The notes: generated by a model not told the origin, from the letters alone. Counted from the stretch's first letter, positions 42,212 through 52,109 are shown. The stretch is 64,000 bases of DNA from an uncultured Oscillibacter sp. (GCA_910583695.1 CAJTZL010000003.1:1-64000); one strand, 5' to 3'. Numbers and translations are program-made.

Positions 42212-42216
42212 GGCGC

Positions 42217-42258
42217 AAAACGGCTGCCAATGGCATTTTGCCATTGACAGCCGTTTTT
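42217..42258 (+). terminator. terminator of the acid-sugar operon
   Basis: AAAACGGCTG (42217-42226) pairs with CAGCCGTTTT (42248-42257), with an inner CCAATGGCA/TGCCATTG stem, followed by TTCCCC. Confidence 0.85.
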
Positions 42259-42531
42259 CCCCACAATTCGGATTTTATTCCGCTCTTTGCGATTTCCGTT
42301 AAAGGTCATCACATGCTCCCCCTCTGCGTTCGGAATCGGTCCACTCCGGGCGCGGGACAAAACGGACAGCCGCAGGGGGCCGTCGGCGTCCTGCGGCTGT
42401 CCGTCAATGGAGGGGCTCTGTCCCGAAACAATGCCGGGCGGCCCGCTGGAAGGGAGCGGTCTCCCCTGTCCAGCCGCCGGCGGATCCTTTCAAATCCGGG
42501 CGGCGGGGAGACGAAATTTCCGCCGCTCTGC
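42259..42531. other. gap holding the 3' region of the GPH symporter transcript
   Basis: This is non-coding DNA between convergent operons. It contains the terminator hairpin at 42362-42404 and a weaker GC-rich hairpin near 42471-42512. I see no gene or promoter in it. Confidence 0.5.
42362..42404 (-). terminator. terminator of the lacZ-GPH operon
   Basis: ACGGACAGCCGCAGG (42362-42376) is perfectly complementary to CCTGCGGCTGTCCGT (42390-42404). On the reverse strand the stem is followed by TTTTG. It lies about 130 bases after the symporter stop. Confidence 0.75.
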
Positions 42532-43914
42532 TCAGGGGCATTCCACCCCGGCGGCGGGAGTCAGCTCCCGCAGACGCTGGTTCTCCTTTTCCACGTTCAG
42601 GCGGAACAGCAGGAGCGTGATGGCCAGATTGATGACCATGGGGATCCACAAATACATGATGTGCAGCATGTTGAGGCAGTCGGCGCTCTGAACGGCGGCA
42701 AAGCCGTCGTAGCCGCTCCACTCCAGCAGCCAGCCGCACAGGGCCGTGCCCAGCCCGCCGCCGATTTTCACCCCCAGGGAGGTGCAGGAGTACATGGTGC
42801 CGTCCACGCGCTTCCCCTTGGTCAGGAAGGTGTATTCGGAGCACGACGCGATGAGCGCGTTCAAGTCACCCTGGAGGGGGCTCATGCCGAAGGCGGCCAC
42901 GCCGGAGAACAGCAGCATCAGCGGAATGCTGTGGAGATACCCCGCCGCGAGGACCAGGGCCCGGCCTATGGTGCCGATGATGTAGCCCCCCAGGTTCAAG
43001 CGGTACATTCCGCGGAACTTCTCCACCAGGATGGGAGTGAGCATCAGGCCGACGATGATGGGGAGGTTGATGGCCCAGGAGAAGACGCCCAGCAGATTCT
43101 CATTTCCCAGCACGAAGGTCATGTAGAAAATGCCCATGTTCAGTGTGGCGGTGTAGACCTGCATGAGTATGTAGGTGACGCAGATGATGAGGTAATAGCG
43201 GTTGGCGGCCAGCAGCCGGGCGGCGTCCGCCAGGGAGTACGCCTCCTCCGGCGCGTCGGGGACGGCGTCCTCGGCCAGCTCCTCCTCCGGCAGCTCCTTT
43301 ACGGACAGTACGGAGAGGGTGTTGGTCACAAGGCCGATGACGGCGTAGATCACCGCCATCCACCGCCAGCCGGAGGCCCCGCCGCCCAGGGCCGCCACGG
43401 CGCCCACAGTCACCGACTGAATCAGCAGGCTGGTGCCGAAGGCGAATACGAACCGGATGGAGCCCATCTGCACCCGCTCGGCGCTGTTTTTTGTGACCAG
43501 GGCGGTGAGAGCCGAATAGGCGATGTTGTTGGCGGTGTAGAACACCGCGTTGAGCAGGGTGTAGGCGATGAAGAACCACGCATATTTCGCGAAATCGCTC
43601 ATGTCCGCAGGAATAAAGAAGATGGCCGCCAGGGTCACGGCGCAGCCCAGATAGCCCCAGAGCATCCAGGGTCTGGCCTTGCCCATTCTGGTGCGGGTCT
43701 TGTCGATCATGGCGCCGAACAGGATGTCCGTCACCCCGTCGAAGAGCTTGGACACGGCGATGAGCGTGCCCACAATGCCGGAGCTCAGTCCCACCGTGTT
43801 GGTGAGAAAGATCATCACGAAGGAGCTGAGCAGGGCGTATACCACATTGCCCGCAATATCCCCGGAGCCGTACCCCACCTTGTTGTACCAGCGCAGATAT
43901 TTTTTCTCCGTCAT
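42532..43914 (-). CDS. GPH-family glycoside/sodium symporter
   Basis: A 460-aa transporter with 12 predicted helices, of the glycoside-pentoside-hexuronide:cation symporter family (MelB type). Typical segments are YGSGDIAGNVVYALLSSFVMIFLTNTVGLSSGIVGTLIAVSKLFDGVTDILFGAMIDKTRTRMGKARPW and SLGVKIGGGLGTALCGWLL. The start at 43914 follows AAAAGGAGAGG; the longer open frame upstream lies inside lacZ. It sits 16 bases after lacZ and probably imports the beta-galactoside that LacZ hydrolyses. Confidence 0.92.
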   Translation of the reverse strand: MTEKKYLRWYNKVGYGSGDIAGNVVYALLSSFVMIFLTNTVGLSSGIVGTLIAVSKLFDGVTDILFGAMIDKTRTRMGKARPWMLWGYLGCAVTLAAIFFIPADMSDFAKYAWFFIAYTLLNAVFYTANNIAYSALTALVTKNSAERVQMGSIRFVFAFGTSLLIQSVTVGAVAALGGGASGWRWMAVIYAVIGLVTNTLSVLSVKELPEEELAEDAVPDAPEEAYSLADAARLLAANRYYLIICVTYILMQVYTATLNMGIFYMTFVLGNENLLGVFSWAINLPIIVGLMLTPILVEKFRGMYRLNLGGYIIGTIGRALVLAAGYLHSIPLMLLFSGVAAFGMSPLQGDLNALIASCSEYTFLTKGKRVDGTMYSCTSLGVKIGGGLGTALCGWLLEWSGYDGFAAVQSADCLNMLHIMYLWIPMVINLAITLLLFRLNVEKENQRLRELTPAAGVECP

Positions 43915-43930
43915 GCCGTTCCTCTCCTTT

Positions 43931-46900
43931 TTATGATGGTTTGTCCCCTCCGGGGATGAGGCGGATGTGGAAGCGGTACCGCCGGCCGTCCAGGCGGTAC
44001 TGGGGCCGCAGCCGGGGGCCGCAGCTCTCGGAACCGATGCCGTTCTGGGCGCAGTCCAGACACAGCACCGTGTCTCCGCAGGGAACCAGCTCAAAGCTGT
44101 GGGCCTTCTGCGTCAGCTCCTCCTGGGTATAGGGAGAGGCGCTGAAGCTGAAGGGCGCGGCGCCGGCGGCGGTCAGACGGGTGCCGCCTCCCCACAATGT
44201 CACGTAATCGCAGCCGCAGCGGCTTCCGTTCTCCTGGGGGCGGAGGTAGTCTTCGTGGAGCCCGGCCACCGAGGCGGCGTACACGCCGTAGCTGGCGGCG
44301 CGCCGCTTGTCCGGGTAGCTTTCCCAGGGGCCGAGGCCGCAGTATTCCGTCTGGTCCATCTCCCCGGGCAGGAACAGCCGCAGGCCCAGCCGCGGCAGCT
44401 CCGGGAACTCCGTGTTCCGCTCCGCCTCCAGGCAAAGGTCCATGGTCCCGTCGGGAAAAACCGTCCACTCCGTGCGAAGGTCCAGGAACCGCTGGACGGC
44501 GACGGCGGAAACGGACAGCGTACCGGAGATGCGAACCGCCTCCGCCTCCCGGCGCCAGCCGGTCTCATAGCAGCGCGTCACACTCCTGTCGTAACCGGCG
44601 GCCAGCCAGTCCGCCTTCCGCTTGCGGTCATTGTCGGTGGGAGCCCGCCAGACGTTGATCTCCATGGGCCGGGTGAGAAAGCTCAGGCCGCCCCGGCTGA
44701 GGCGGGTGAAGAGCCCGGTTCTCTTGCTGTAGACATAGCAGAGCCGCCTGCTGCGGAGAATGAGGGCATCCGCCTCCTCAATGACCTCCAAAGGCGGCGC
44801 GTCCTCCCCCCGGCGGGTCAGCAGGGAGGCGGCCCGCTGGTTTCGACCGTCCCCATTTTCCAGCGGCCACTCGTCAAAGCCCAGCAGGTACCCCGCCGGA
44901 ACCAGCTCCGACGCTTCCTTCCGGTGGTAAAACAGTTTGAGGAAGCACTTCCCCTGGTCCGGAACGGTGAGGGGCAGGCAGATGGTCCCCTCCCCCTGGG
45001 GCGGGATGTTTCCCATGCGGGCCGCAGGGAGGCGGCCTGCGGCAACGGTTTTGCCGTCGCGCGTCACCTCGTAGGTCAGGCGGACCGCGTCCTCCAGGGC
45101 GGTGAAGTCCAGGTAGCTGCGCAGAGTCAGCGTTCCGTCCTCCGGGCGGTAGGACACGATGCGGGCGGGGCGGTACACGTTCCGGTACTCCAGCAGGCCG
45201 GTGTGGGGGACCCGGTCCGGGTAAACCAGGCCGTCCAGGCAGAAGTTCCCGTCATGGGGATATTCGCCGTGATCGCCGCCGTAGAAGTACATGGCCTTGC
45301 CATTGCCCGCCCGCCCCTTGTAGACGGCGTGATCGCACCACTCCCAGACAAAGCCGCCGCACATGGCCGGGGTGCTTTCAATCTGCTGGAAATAGTCCTC
45401 CAGGTCGCCGGGGCCGTTGCCCATGGCATGGGCGTATTCGCACATGAGGAAGGGCTTGTCCGGGTCCTTGTCCAGATAGGCCTGAATCTGTTCAAAGGAG
45501 GGGTACATCATGCTGTACAGGTCGATGTTGGAGTAGTCATATTTCTTTTTGGAGCTGCGGTACTGCGCGCTCTCGTAATGGGTGAGGCGGCGGGGATCAA
45601 AGCGTTTCGTCCAGGCCAGGGCCGCCTCGAAGCAGCAGCCGTAAGCGCTCTCGTTGCCCATGGACCAGATCAGCACGCAGGGGCGGTTCTTGTCCCGGTG
45701 GACGCATCGCTGCGTCCGGTCCATAGTGGCCTCCAGAAAGTCCGGATTGTCGGCAAAGGGCTCGTTCCAGTGTTCCACGTGCTCTTCCCAGCTGTCATTT
45801 TGGCTGCAATACAGCTCGGAGGCCCCATGGCTTTCATGGTCCGCCTCGTCGATGACGTAGAACCCGTATTGGTCGCACAGCTGGTAGAACCAAGGCGCGT
45901 TGGGATAGTGACTGGTGCGAACGGCGTTGAAATTGTGCCGCTTCATCAGCCTCAGGTCCCGCCGGGCCTGCCGGATGCTGATAGCGTACCCGGTGATCGG
46001 GTCGGAGTCGTGGCGGTTCACGCCCCGGAATTTGATGGGCGTACCGTTGAGCAGCACCTGGTTGCGCTCCGTGCGGACCTCCCGGAAGCCCACACGGTCG
46101 GTGATAACCTCCCGGTCCGTCTCCAGGGTCAGGGTGTAGAGCCAGGGGTGCTCGGCATTCCAGAGGCGGCAGCCGGGGACGTGGATTTCCGCGCACTGCC
46201 GGTAGTCCTCCGCCCCGCTCAGGGACTGGAAGGCGCTGCGGCCCACAAGGGTGCCTCCGGCGTCGTAGAGGGAGGCGTTCAGGGGGACTGCCTCGTGAAA
46301 AAACCGGGCCCGGATGCGCAGGAGGCCGTTCCCATCCTGAATGTCTGTCGTGGCAAAGTAGTCGAAGACGCACTCCTCCGGACGTTTCAGCAGGTAGACG
46401 TCCCGGAAGATGCCGCTCATACGGAATTTGTCCTGGTCCTCCAGATAGCTGCCGTCGCACCATTTCAGCACCAGCACGGCCAGGAAGTTCTCCCCGTCGT
46501 GGAGCAGCTCCGTCACGTCAAATTCGCTGGTGGAGTGGGACACCTGGCTGTAGCCCGCGTACTGCCCGTTCACCCAGAGATAGAAGCAGGAATCCACGCC
46601 CTCAAAGTTCAAAAAGGCCCGGGGCGCGGCTTCATCCCGGCAGTAACAAAAACAGCGGGTGTAAGCTCCGCAGGGATTGTCCCGGGGCACGTAGGGCGGG
46701 TCCGCGGGGAAGGGGTAGCGGATGTTGGTATACTGGTGCCGGTCATACCCATGCATCTGCCAGCAGCTGGGGACGGGAATGGGCGCAAAGCCCTCCAGGG
46801 GGTTATCCGGCTGATAAAAGGGCGTTTTCAGGTCCCGGACGCTGGGATACCAGCGAAAGCTCCAGGTTCCGTTCAAAAACTGAATACGGTCGGATTGTTC

Positions 46901-47014
46901 CCGCCGCTCCACCAGACCGTCCATCCTCCGGGAGGCGGGAATGTAATAGGCACGGTTGGGCAGGGTGTGCTCATGGAGGATGTGCAGATTCTCGTAATAT
47001 CCGGGTATGATCAT
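43931..47014 (-). CDS. lacZ: beta-galactosidase, GH2 family (LacZ type)
   Basis: A 1027-aa glycoside hydrolase, the size of E. coli LacZ. A jelly-roll sugar-binding domain (about 50-220; IPVPSCWQMHGYD) and an Ig-like domain precede the TIM barrel. The acid/base Glu is in WSMGNESAYG (about residue 454) and the nucleophile Glu in LMCEYAHAMGNGPGDL (about 525). A C-terminal Bgal small-chain beta-sandwich completes it. The start is the ATG at 47014 after AGGAGGGAG; upstream in-frame codons cover the divergent promoter region. It is divergent from an AraC regulator. Confidence 0.95.
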   Translation of the reverse strand: MIIPGYYENLHILHEHTLPNRAYYIPASRRMDGLVERREQSDRIQFLNGTWSFRWYPSVRDLKTPFYQPDNPLEGFAPIPVPSCWQMHGYDRHQYTNIRYPFPADPPYVPRDNPCGAYTRCFCYCRDEAAPRAFLNFEGVDSCFYLWVNGQYAGYSQVSHSTSEFDVTELLHDGENFLAVLVLKWCDGSYLEDQDKFRMSGIFRDVYLLKRPEECVFDYFATTDIQDGNGLLRIRARFFHEAVPLNASLYDAGGTLVGRSAFQSLSGAEDYRQCAEIHVPGCRLWNAEHPWLYTLTLETDREVITDRVGFREVRTERNQVLLNGTPIKFRGVNRHDSDPITGYAISIRQARRDLRLMKRHNFNAVRTSHYPNAPWFYQLCDQYGFYVIDEADHESHGASELYCSQNDSWEEHVEHWNEPFADNPDFLEATMDRTQRCVHRDKNRPCVLIWSMGNESAYGCCFEAALAWTKRFDPRRLTHYESAQYRSSKKKYDYSNIDLYSMMYPSFEQIQAYLDKDPDKPFLMCEYAHAMGNGPGDLEDYFQQIESTPAMCGGFVWEWCDHAVYKGRAGNGKAMYFYGGDHGEYPHDGNFCLDGLVYPDRVPHTGLLEYRNVYRPARIVSYRPEDGTLTLRSYLDFTALEDAVRLTYEVTRDGKTVAAGRLPAARMGNIPPQGEGTICLPLTVPDQGKCFLKLFYHRKEASELVPAGYLLGFDEWPLENGDGRNQRAASLLTRRGEDAPPLEVIEEADALILRSRRLCYVYSKRTGLFTRLSRGGLSFLTRPMEINVWRAPTDNDRKRKADWLAAGYDRSVTRCYETGWRREAEAVRISGTLSVSAVAVQRFLDLRTEWTVFPDGTMDLCLEAERNTEFPELPRLGLRLFLPGEMDQTEYCGLGPWESYPDKRRAASYGVYAASVAGLHEDYLRPQENGSRCGCDYVTLWGGGTRLTAAGAAPFSFSASPYTQEELTQKAHSFELVPCGDTVLCLDCAQNGIGSESCGPRLRPQYRLDGRRYRFHIRLIPGGDKPS

Positions 47015-47163
47015 GGTGACTCCCTCCTGTTTCGTGAATGGCGGTTTGGACGCAGAGTCCTCTTCAGGTCCTGTATTTATTAAGGATAACTGTGATTTTG
47101 GGGGAATCCTATGGAAGGAATCACCAAAAACAAAAAGAAAATCACCTGCTTTTCGAAATTGCC

Positions 47164-47192
47164 TTGATTTTTTTGTGAAAAACGGGCATGAT
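47164..47192 (+). promoter_or_regulatory. putative promoter of the AraC regulator
   Basis: TTGATT (47164-47169) and CATGAT (47187-47192) are 17 bp apart in the AT-rich lacZ-araC intergenic region. I saw no convincing operator repeat. Confidence 0.35.
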
Positions 47193-47246
47193 GAGCAAAA
47201 GCGGGAACAACGGGGTGACGTGCAGAAAAAGGCGGGAGGATCGGCA

Positions 47247-48113
47247 GTGTACATCAATTCCGGGTATTTGAGAGGCTCCAGAATCGACTTCAAGGATTAC
47301 ACCAGACCATTGGTGGTGGGCAGCTGCGGAACATACCGCCTGTCCAGCAAGGAAGCGGTTTTGCCCACCCATTGGCCCCGGGGGCGGGTGGACCACCAGC
47401 TGCTGTATGTGGCGTCGGGAAAGGCGCACTTCTTCTTTAACGGGAAGGAGGAAACGGTCTGCGCGGGAAACATGGTGCTGTACGGCCCCATGGAGGAGCA
47501 GAAATACATCTACTACGGCCACGATCATCCGGAGGTATTCTGGGTCCACTTTACGGGATATGACGTGAAGAATATTTTGAAATACTACCGGCTCTCTTCG
47601 AAGCGGTACGTCTATTACACGGGGACCCAGGCGGAGTACCGGTGGATCTTCCAGCGGATGATTTTGGAGCTGCAACTGTGCAAGCCCCTTTATGAGGAGA
47701 TGCTGACGTCGCTGCTCAATGATCTAATGCTGCTTATCTGCCGCCAGATGCAGCTGGGACGCCAGCGTGACACCATGCAGAGCAAAATTCTGGAGGCCAT
47801 CGCCTATTTCGGCGAACACTACAACCGGGATGTCAGCGTCCGGGAGTATGCGAAATCCCACCATATCAGCACGAATCACTTTATCCGCAGCTTGAAGCAG
47901 TACACTGGCATGACACCCAAGCAGTATGTCACCTCTCTGCGGATTGCAAACGCGCAGATGCTGCTGGAGAGCAGCGGCTACACGATTCAGGAAATCGCGG
48001 ATTTTGTGGGCTATGGGGACGCCCTCTATTTTGGGCGTGTGTTCAAACGGGAAACCGGCGAAACGCCTTCCCAATACCGGAAGCAGTGCCAAAAGCAGCG
48101 GGAAATTGGTTGA
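47247..48113 (+). CDS. AraC-family regulator of the lacZ operon
   Basis: A 288-aa regulator. The N-terminal cupin-like sensor (RVDHQLLYVASGKAHFFFNGKEETVCAGNMVLYGP) is followed by two C-terminal HTH motifs (VREYAKSHHISTNHFIRSLKQYTGMTPKQYV and IQEIADFVGYGDALYFGRVFKRETGETPSQYR). I chose the GTG at 47247 because GGGAGGA lies seven bases upstream and it gives the usual family length. Divergent placement next to lacZ and a sugar symporter suggests it activates them in response to a beta-galactoside. Confidence 0.86.
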   Translation: MYINSGYLRGSRIDFKDYTRPLVVGSCGTYRLSSKEAVLPTHWPRGRVDHQLLYVASGKAHFFFNGKEETVCAGNMVLYGPMEEQKYIYYGHDHPEVFWVHFTGYDVKNILKYYRLSSKRYVYYTGTQAEYRWIFQRMILELQLCKPLYEEMLTSLLNDLMLLICRQMQLGRQRDTMQSKILEAIAYFGEHYNRDVSVREYAKSHHISTNHFIRSLKQYTGMTPKQYVTSLRIANAQMLLESSGYTIQEIADFVGYGDALYFGRVFKRETGETPSQYRKQCQKQREIG

Positions 48114-48269
48114 ACCGCAGGGGAAACGGCGATTCGGCTCCGGCTGGAACCTGCCTGCCGTGCGGCGCATGGAGTATCCCGGGCACGGCGTCGGAGAGGA
48201 TGCCGTGCCCGCCGCTGTGTCCATGTGGTTTCACAATGCAAGCCTCTGTGTGAAAGGCGCTTCTCCGTT

Positions 48270-49063
48270 ATGTCTCTGCCTGGTTTTCCCAACGTTGACC
48301 CGCCCATCCAGCGGGAAGACGCCGTCAACCAGACCCGCTCCTCCATCGCCATGGAGGAACTTGGCCTGAGTCACCTGCTCAACATGGAGGAGGAGAAACT
48401 GCAATACGTCTTGGGCACGCTGCCGGGCCTTGCCGTGGGAGTCTTCCTGGAGGAGGTGATCCGGGTAAACCGGAGCGTGAAGGACACCCTCTCCGGCATT
48501 GTGGAGCGGCAGATAATGCGTTCCTCCAAGCTGAGCACGGCGATGAAAGCCCCCGTGCTTCTTCCCGGCCCGGCAGGGCCCGCCGGAGACATCCCCAATT
48601 CCGATGGAGCCGACGGGGCTATGGGACCCATGTCGAACCCGCCCACGGCCGCCGCCTCCTTCGCCGCCTACACCCAGGGCGGCCGTGTGGGATTGAACCA
48701 ATATGAGATGTGGAAAGGCACGGATATCGGCCTTCCGGATGAGCGGGTCCTCTCTCCGGATATCCTCACAGACTACAGAAGCGCGGCGTTTCTCCTGGCC
48801 AAGGGGGCGTCTGTCAGGTCTTCTACCGGGTGAATCTGGCGGTTCCCCGGATGGTGGGAATCCGGCTGGACCTCACCGGCGACTTCCACCCGCAGAGCAC
48901 GGTGGTCCCCACGGTCTCCACAGCCTACTTTGCCCACACCCTCACGACATACCTGCCGGAAAACAGCATCGTCATCTTGCAGGTCTATTCCCTTACGGGG
49001 GACGTCATTCTGGCCGGCGGCACCGCGGGCGCTTCTTTGTCGATTGTCCGGCTGAGCGATTGA
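48270..49063 (+). pseudogene. BclA/collagen-like exosporium-type protein, frameshifted
   Basis: The first frame (48270-48833) reads MSLPGFPNVDPPIQREDAVN and so on, with a helical region (NMEEEKLQYVLGTLPGLAVGVFLEEVIRVNRSVKDTLSGIVERQ) and a short collagen-like GPAGPAGDI stretch. It then ends abruptly. The minus-one frame continues without a break as VFYRVNLAVPRMVGIRLDLTGDFHPQ, ending in a beta-rich tail VILAGGTAGASLSIVRLSD at 49063. One base is missing near 48809-48813. The whole resembles spore-surface proteins with a C-terminal trimerising domain. It is either a real pseudogene or an assembly error. Confidence 0.55.
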
Positions 49064-49482
49064 GAGCGGTTATGTTCCCGGATGGATGCTAGATAGATAT
49101 GAGGCAGCAGGGACCTCCGCCGGGAGGCTTTATGATATAATATAAGTTGCCGCGTAACGAAGGGCAGAAACATTTTCCGGGCTCTTGGGAACCTGGAAAA
49201 CTTCTTTTGCGGCGTTTGACGGCCCATAGTGGTCGTGCGACTGCCCCAGCCTTCCGGGCCTGGGCGCTTTGGTTCCTATATCCCCGCCATGCAGGCGTTG
49301 ACACATTTTCTCAATGGCGGCATTTTCTTGAGGATGAATCTTGCGATGCATTTTATTTTACCGGAGTGCGAAAAAGCATTAGTATTTGCCAGTGAAATTT
49401 TTTCAAAAGAAATTTTAAAATAGGGCTTGCATTTTCTGGAGAAGTATGCTAATCTATACAAGCTGACATGAGTGAACAATAT
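49064..49482. other. gap before the tRNA-Pro gene
   Basis: Some 419 bp without a convincing gene. A 73-codon reverse frame (49130-49351) lacks a ribosome site. The right half is AT-rich and carries the tRNA promoter. Nothing else is recognisable. Confidence 0.5.
49427..49455 (+). promoter_or_regulatory. promoter of tRNA-Pro
   Basis: TTGCAT (49427-49432) and TAATCT (49450-49455) are 17 bp apart, ending 27 bases before the tRNA. Confidence 0.45.
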
Positions 49483-49558
<76 letters not shown>

Positions 49559-49600
49559 GAAAAATTCCTTAGAGCCGCAAGGCTTTGAGGAATTTTTCTT
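49559..49600 (+). terminator. terminator after tRNA-Pro
   Basis: GAAAAATTCCT (49559-49569) pairs perfectly with AGGAATTTTTC (49588-49598), followed by TTTTCC. Confidence 0.75.
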
Positions 49601-49830
49601 TTCCATTTGCTGGGTAATTTCAACCCGGGCATTTACCATAATTTATGCCGTTTTCGGCCCTTTTTCGGTATCGTTGTTGCAAAACTGTTGCAAATTTTCA
49701 AAAGGGGCCTATCCGTTGTGCCGCAGTTGATACATGGCTTTTAGGGTTCCGAAGGCCAATTTCGCCCCGACGGAGCCGCCTGGCGGGAAGATTTTCGGAG
49801 TATGCCGCAGCCTTGCGGTGTACTCTATTT

Positions 49831-50907
49831 TTATGCGCTGCTCCGCAGGGCCTCCCGGACCTTCTCAGCAGTCTTTGCCTCTCTGGAGCGACGGTCATAA
49901 TGGGTGTACACCTTCAACGTCATATCTATGGTGCTATGTCCGGCGAGATACTGAATCTCCTTAATATCCAGGCCAGCCTCAAACAGCCGGGTGATGTAGG
50001 TATGACGGAGAATATGTGCGGTGACGTGCCTGTCCGGCAGCTCTCGCTCAATCAGCTTCCACATGCTCCGGTAGGAGGATTTCGTCAGCGGCTTATGGTC
50101 CTCCATGGCAATCACATACTGAGAATGTGAGGTTTTCTTCCGCTCAGAGAGCCATGCCTCCAATTCCTCGGAAAGCGGGATGTTCCGCTTGGCAGCTTTC
50201 GTCTTCATCTCTCCGGAAACCTTGGTTTCGCCCTCTTTGACTACCGCGTTATGCTGGACGTGGATGACTTTCGCCTTGAAGTCAATATCCTTCCACTGGA
50301 GTCCCAGGATTTCACCCCGCCGCATTCCGGTGTGCAGAGCCGTCAGCAGGAACGTTCGAGCTCGGGTGTTCTGGACCCTGGACAAAAGAGCTTGGCACTC
50401 GCCGGCCGTCAGCGTTTCCTTCTCTTGCGTGGCCTTGCCTGTGGGCTTCAGCATTGTACTCACAGGAGACTTTGCAACAAGGCCGTTTTCCATCGCCACA
50501 TTAAAAATACTCCGCAGATTCATCAAGACCTTCGCCTGGAGAGAATTGCTTTTACCCGAAAGTCCCGCCATGATGGACTGAATCTGCATAGGGTTAATTT
50601 CCCGAAGAAGGCAGCCGCCGATATAAGGAAGGATGTGCTGATTCAAGACGTATTTGATGGAGTTCAGGCTATTCTCACGGAGGTATGGCTTTTTGTAAAG
50701 ATCGTACCACAACTGGGAGAAGTGGGCGAAGGTTTCCTCGCTGCATATGTCCACGCCAGACTTGACGAGAATCTGGGCCTTCAGAACTTTTTCATCCAGT
50801 TCTTCCTGGGTTTTTGCTCGGAAGTATTTGCGGGTTCCGTCGGGAAGCTGGACTGCTTTGGTAAGGTACTTATAGGTTTTCCTTGCTTTTTGAGCTTTCT
50901 TTGCCAT
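49831..50907 (-). CDS. tyrosine-type site-specific integrase
   Basis: A 358-aa integrase. An N-terminal arm-binding segment is followed by the SAM-like core-binding domain (about 65-150) and the catalytic domain (about 165-355). Active-site residues are visible: Arg in HTGMRRGEILGLQW, His-x-x-Arg in HILRHTYITRLF, His in YLAGHSTIDMTLKVYTHY, and the Tyr nucleophile in that same segment. The ATG at 50907 follows AAAGGAG. Its 3' end points at tRNA-Pro, the usual arrangement for tRNA-targeting elements. Confidence 0.93.
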   Translation of the reverse strand: MAKKAQKARKTYKYLTKAVQLPDGTRKYFRAKTQEELDEKVLKAQILVKSGVDICSEETFAHFSQLWYDLYKKPYLRENSLNSIKYVLNQHILPYIGGCLLREINPMQIQSIMAGLSGKSNSLQAKVLMNLRSIFNVAMENGLVAKSPVSTMLKPTGKATQEKETLTAGECQALLSRVQNTRARTFLLTALHTGMRRGEILGLQWKDIDFKAKVIHVQHNAVVKEGETKVSGEMKTKAAKRNIPLSEELEAWLSERKKTSHSQYVIAMEDHKPLTKSSYRSMWKLIERELPDRHVTAHILRHTYITRLFEAGLDIKEIQYLAGHSTIDMTLKVYTHYDRRSREAKTAEKVREALRSSA

Positions 50908-51017
50908 ACGGCATTCTCCTTTCAATAATGCCTTGCAGTACAGTGCTCTTATTATACCGCAATAACAAGGGCTCTACAAGGTATTATTTTATTTCCCTTT
51001 GCCGATAAAATGCGCCC

Positions 51018-51251
51018 TCACCTGATCTGCCACTTTCGGGATGCAGGTCTCGAAACCTCCTTCGGAGGCGCAGAACCCTCCAGGTAGGCTTCCAGGGCCT
51101 CAATGGTAACGAGGTACTTCCTGCCCACACGGGCGCTGGGAACGGCTCCTGTGCGTAACAGCGTGCGGATAGCCGTTTCGGTCAAGCAGGTATGCGGGTC
51201 GCTTTCCTGAAAATAAGCCGCCGCTTCTCGGATGGTTCTGGTGTGTACCAT
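51018..51251 (-). CDS. excisionase-type helix-turn-helix protein
   Basis: A 77-aa protein with a MerR-like/HTH_17 fold: IREAAAYFQESDPHTCLTETAIRTLLRTGAVPSARVGRKYLVTIEALEAYLEG. Such proteins beside integrases act as directionality factors for excision. It lies 110 bases upstream of the integrase on the same strand. Confidence 0.8.
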   Translation of the reverse strand: MVHTRTIREAAAYFQESDPHTCLTETAIRTLLRTGAVPSARVGRKYLVTIEALEAYLEGSAPPKEVSRPASRKWQIR

Positions 51252-51435
51252 AAGATCGCTCCTCTTTCAAAAGAAAATCTTTAAGACAAAAGATACTCCC
51301 CGGACCCCAAACGGCCCAGGGAGTATCCTTTTTTTGGTAGTTTAATCATACCACAGGGATCAAGGGAATTACAAGACCCTAGAAGGAGGAATTTATAGGG
51401 AATTAGCAGGGAACTATACGGTACTTCAAAGGGAA

Positions 51436-51921
51436 TTAGTGACTGTTGACCGCACACTCATACATTTTGACGAGCGTGGCCAGGGCTTCCTTCTTCAAAT
51501 TCCGAATCGTCTTAGCGGAACGCCCCAAAACCTTTTCTACATCTTTTTGCTTCATACATTTGATATACAGCAAATGAAGCACTTCAGCCTGTTTCGGGTA
51601 CAGGAGAGAAATGTAGTAGTTCAGCCGGTCCTGCTCTTGTTCCAGTTTCAGCAGCTCAACGGCAATTTCATCTGTTATGCCGCTGTTCATCTTCTGGGTC
51701 TTTTCCTGGTAGTTAAGAGCAATATACATCGTCTTATTAGAGATATGGCTGCCAGATCGCCCGAGTCCGTTATTATGGGCGAGAGCCATAGCATAGATCT
51801 GTGCATTTTCCGAACTAGACGCTGGATGTTCCAGTTCATAGCGCAGAACGTTGATTTTCTGTTCACGATCAGTATAGGTTTTTAGTAGTTCTTCAACATA
51901 GGCTTTCATGTCGACATTCAT
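51436..51921 (-). CDS. sigma-70 region 4-like phage/ICE regulator (DUF1492/ArpU-like)
   Basis: A 161-aa protein. The N-terminal half is helical and charged. The C-terminal part has a region-4-like HTH: YYISLLYPKQAEVLHLLYIKCMKQKDVEKVLGRSAKTIRNLKKEALATL. It lacks sigma region 2, so it is not a complete sigma factor. Proteins of this shape act as late-gene or transfer-gene activators in Firmicutes phages and ICEs. The ATG at 51921 follows GGAAAGGA. Codon use is more AT-rich than in the core genes. Confidence 0.7.
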   Translation of the reverse strand: MNVDMKAYVEELLKTYTDREQKINVLRYELEHPASSSENAQIYAMALAHNNGLGRSGSHISNKTMYIALNYQEKTQKMNSGITDEIAVELLKLEQEQDRLNYYISLLYPKQAEVLHLLYIKCMKQKDVEKVLGRSAKTIRNLKKEALATLVKMYECAVNSH

Positions 51922-52081
51922 GCTTAAAATCCTTTCCAATAATAGCGGATATATCTGGAGCTGTTAATTCAGCCAACTTTTTCTCCTTCTTAGCAAGTGT
52001 CAGAAATTCTATTATGGCTTTCTATAAAGCACAATTTTTCCAGCATGATTGAAAATAGTCGCTTTTTGTCGAATTGAAACA

Positions 52082-52109
52082 AACAACCGCCCCAAACAAA
52101 GGGCGGTCG
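52082..52109 (-). terminator. terminator of the winged-helix regulator gene
   Basis: ACAACCGCCC (52082-52091) pairs with GGGCGGTCGT (52100-52109, one G-T pair) and is followed by T-rich DNA on the reverse strand. Confidence 0.6.

Noticed and set aside
43967..47083. Open frame of 1038 codons opposite lacZ
   Set aside because: It is a shadow of high-GC codon use in lacZ; the product has no motifs and the reverse frame is a clear GH2 enzyme.
49130..49351. 73-codon reverse frame (ENAAIEKMCQRLHGGDIGTKAP)
   Set aside because: It looks somewhat protein-like but has no ribosome site and no recognised family, so it is not listed as a gene.
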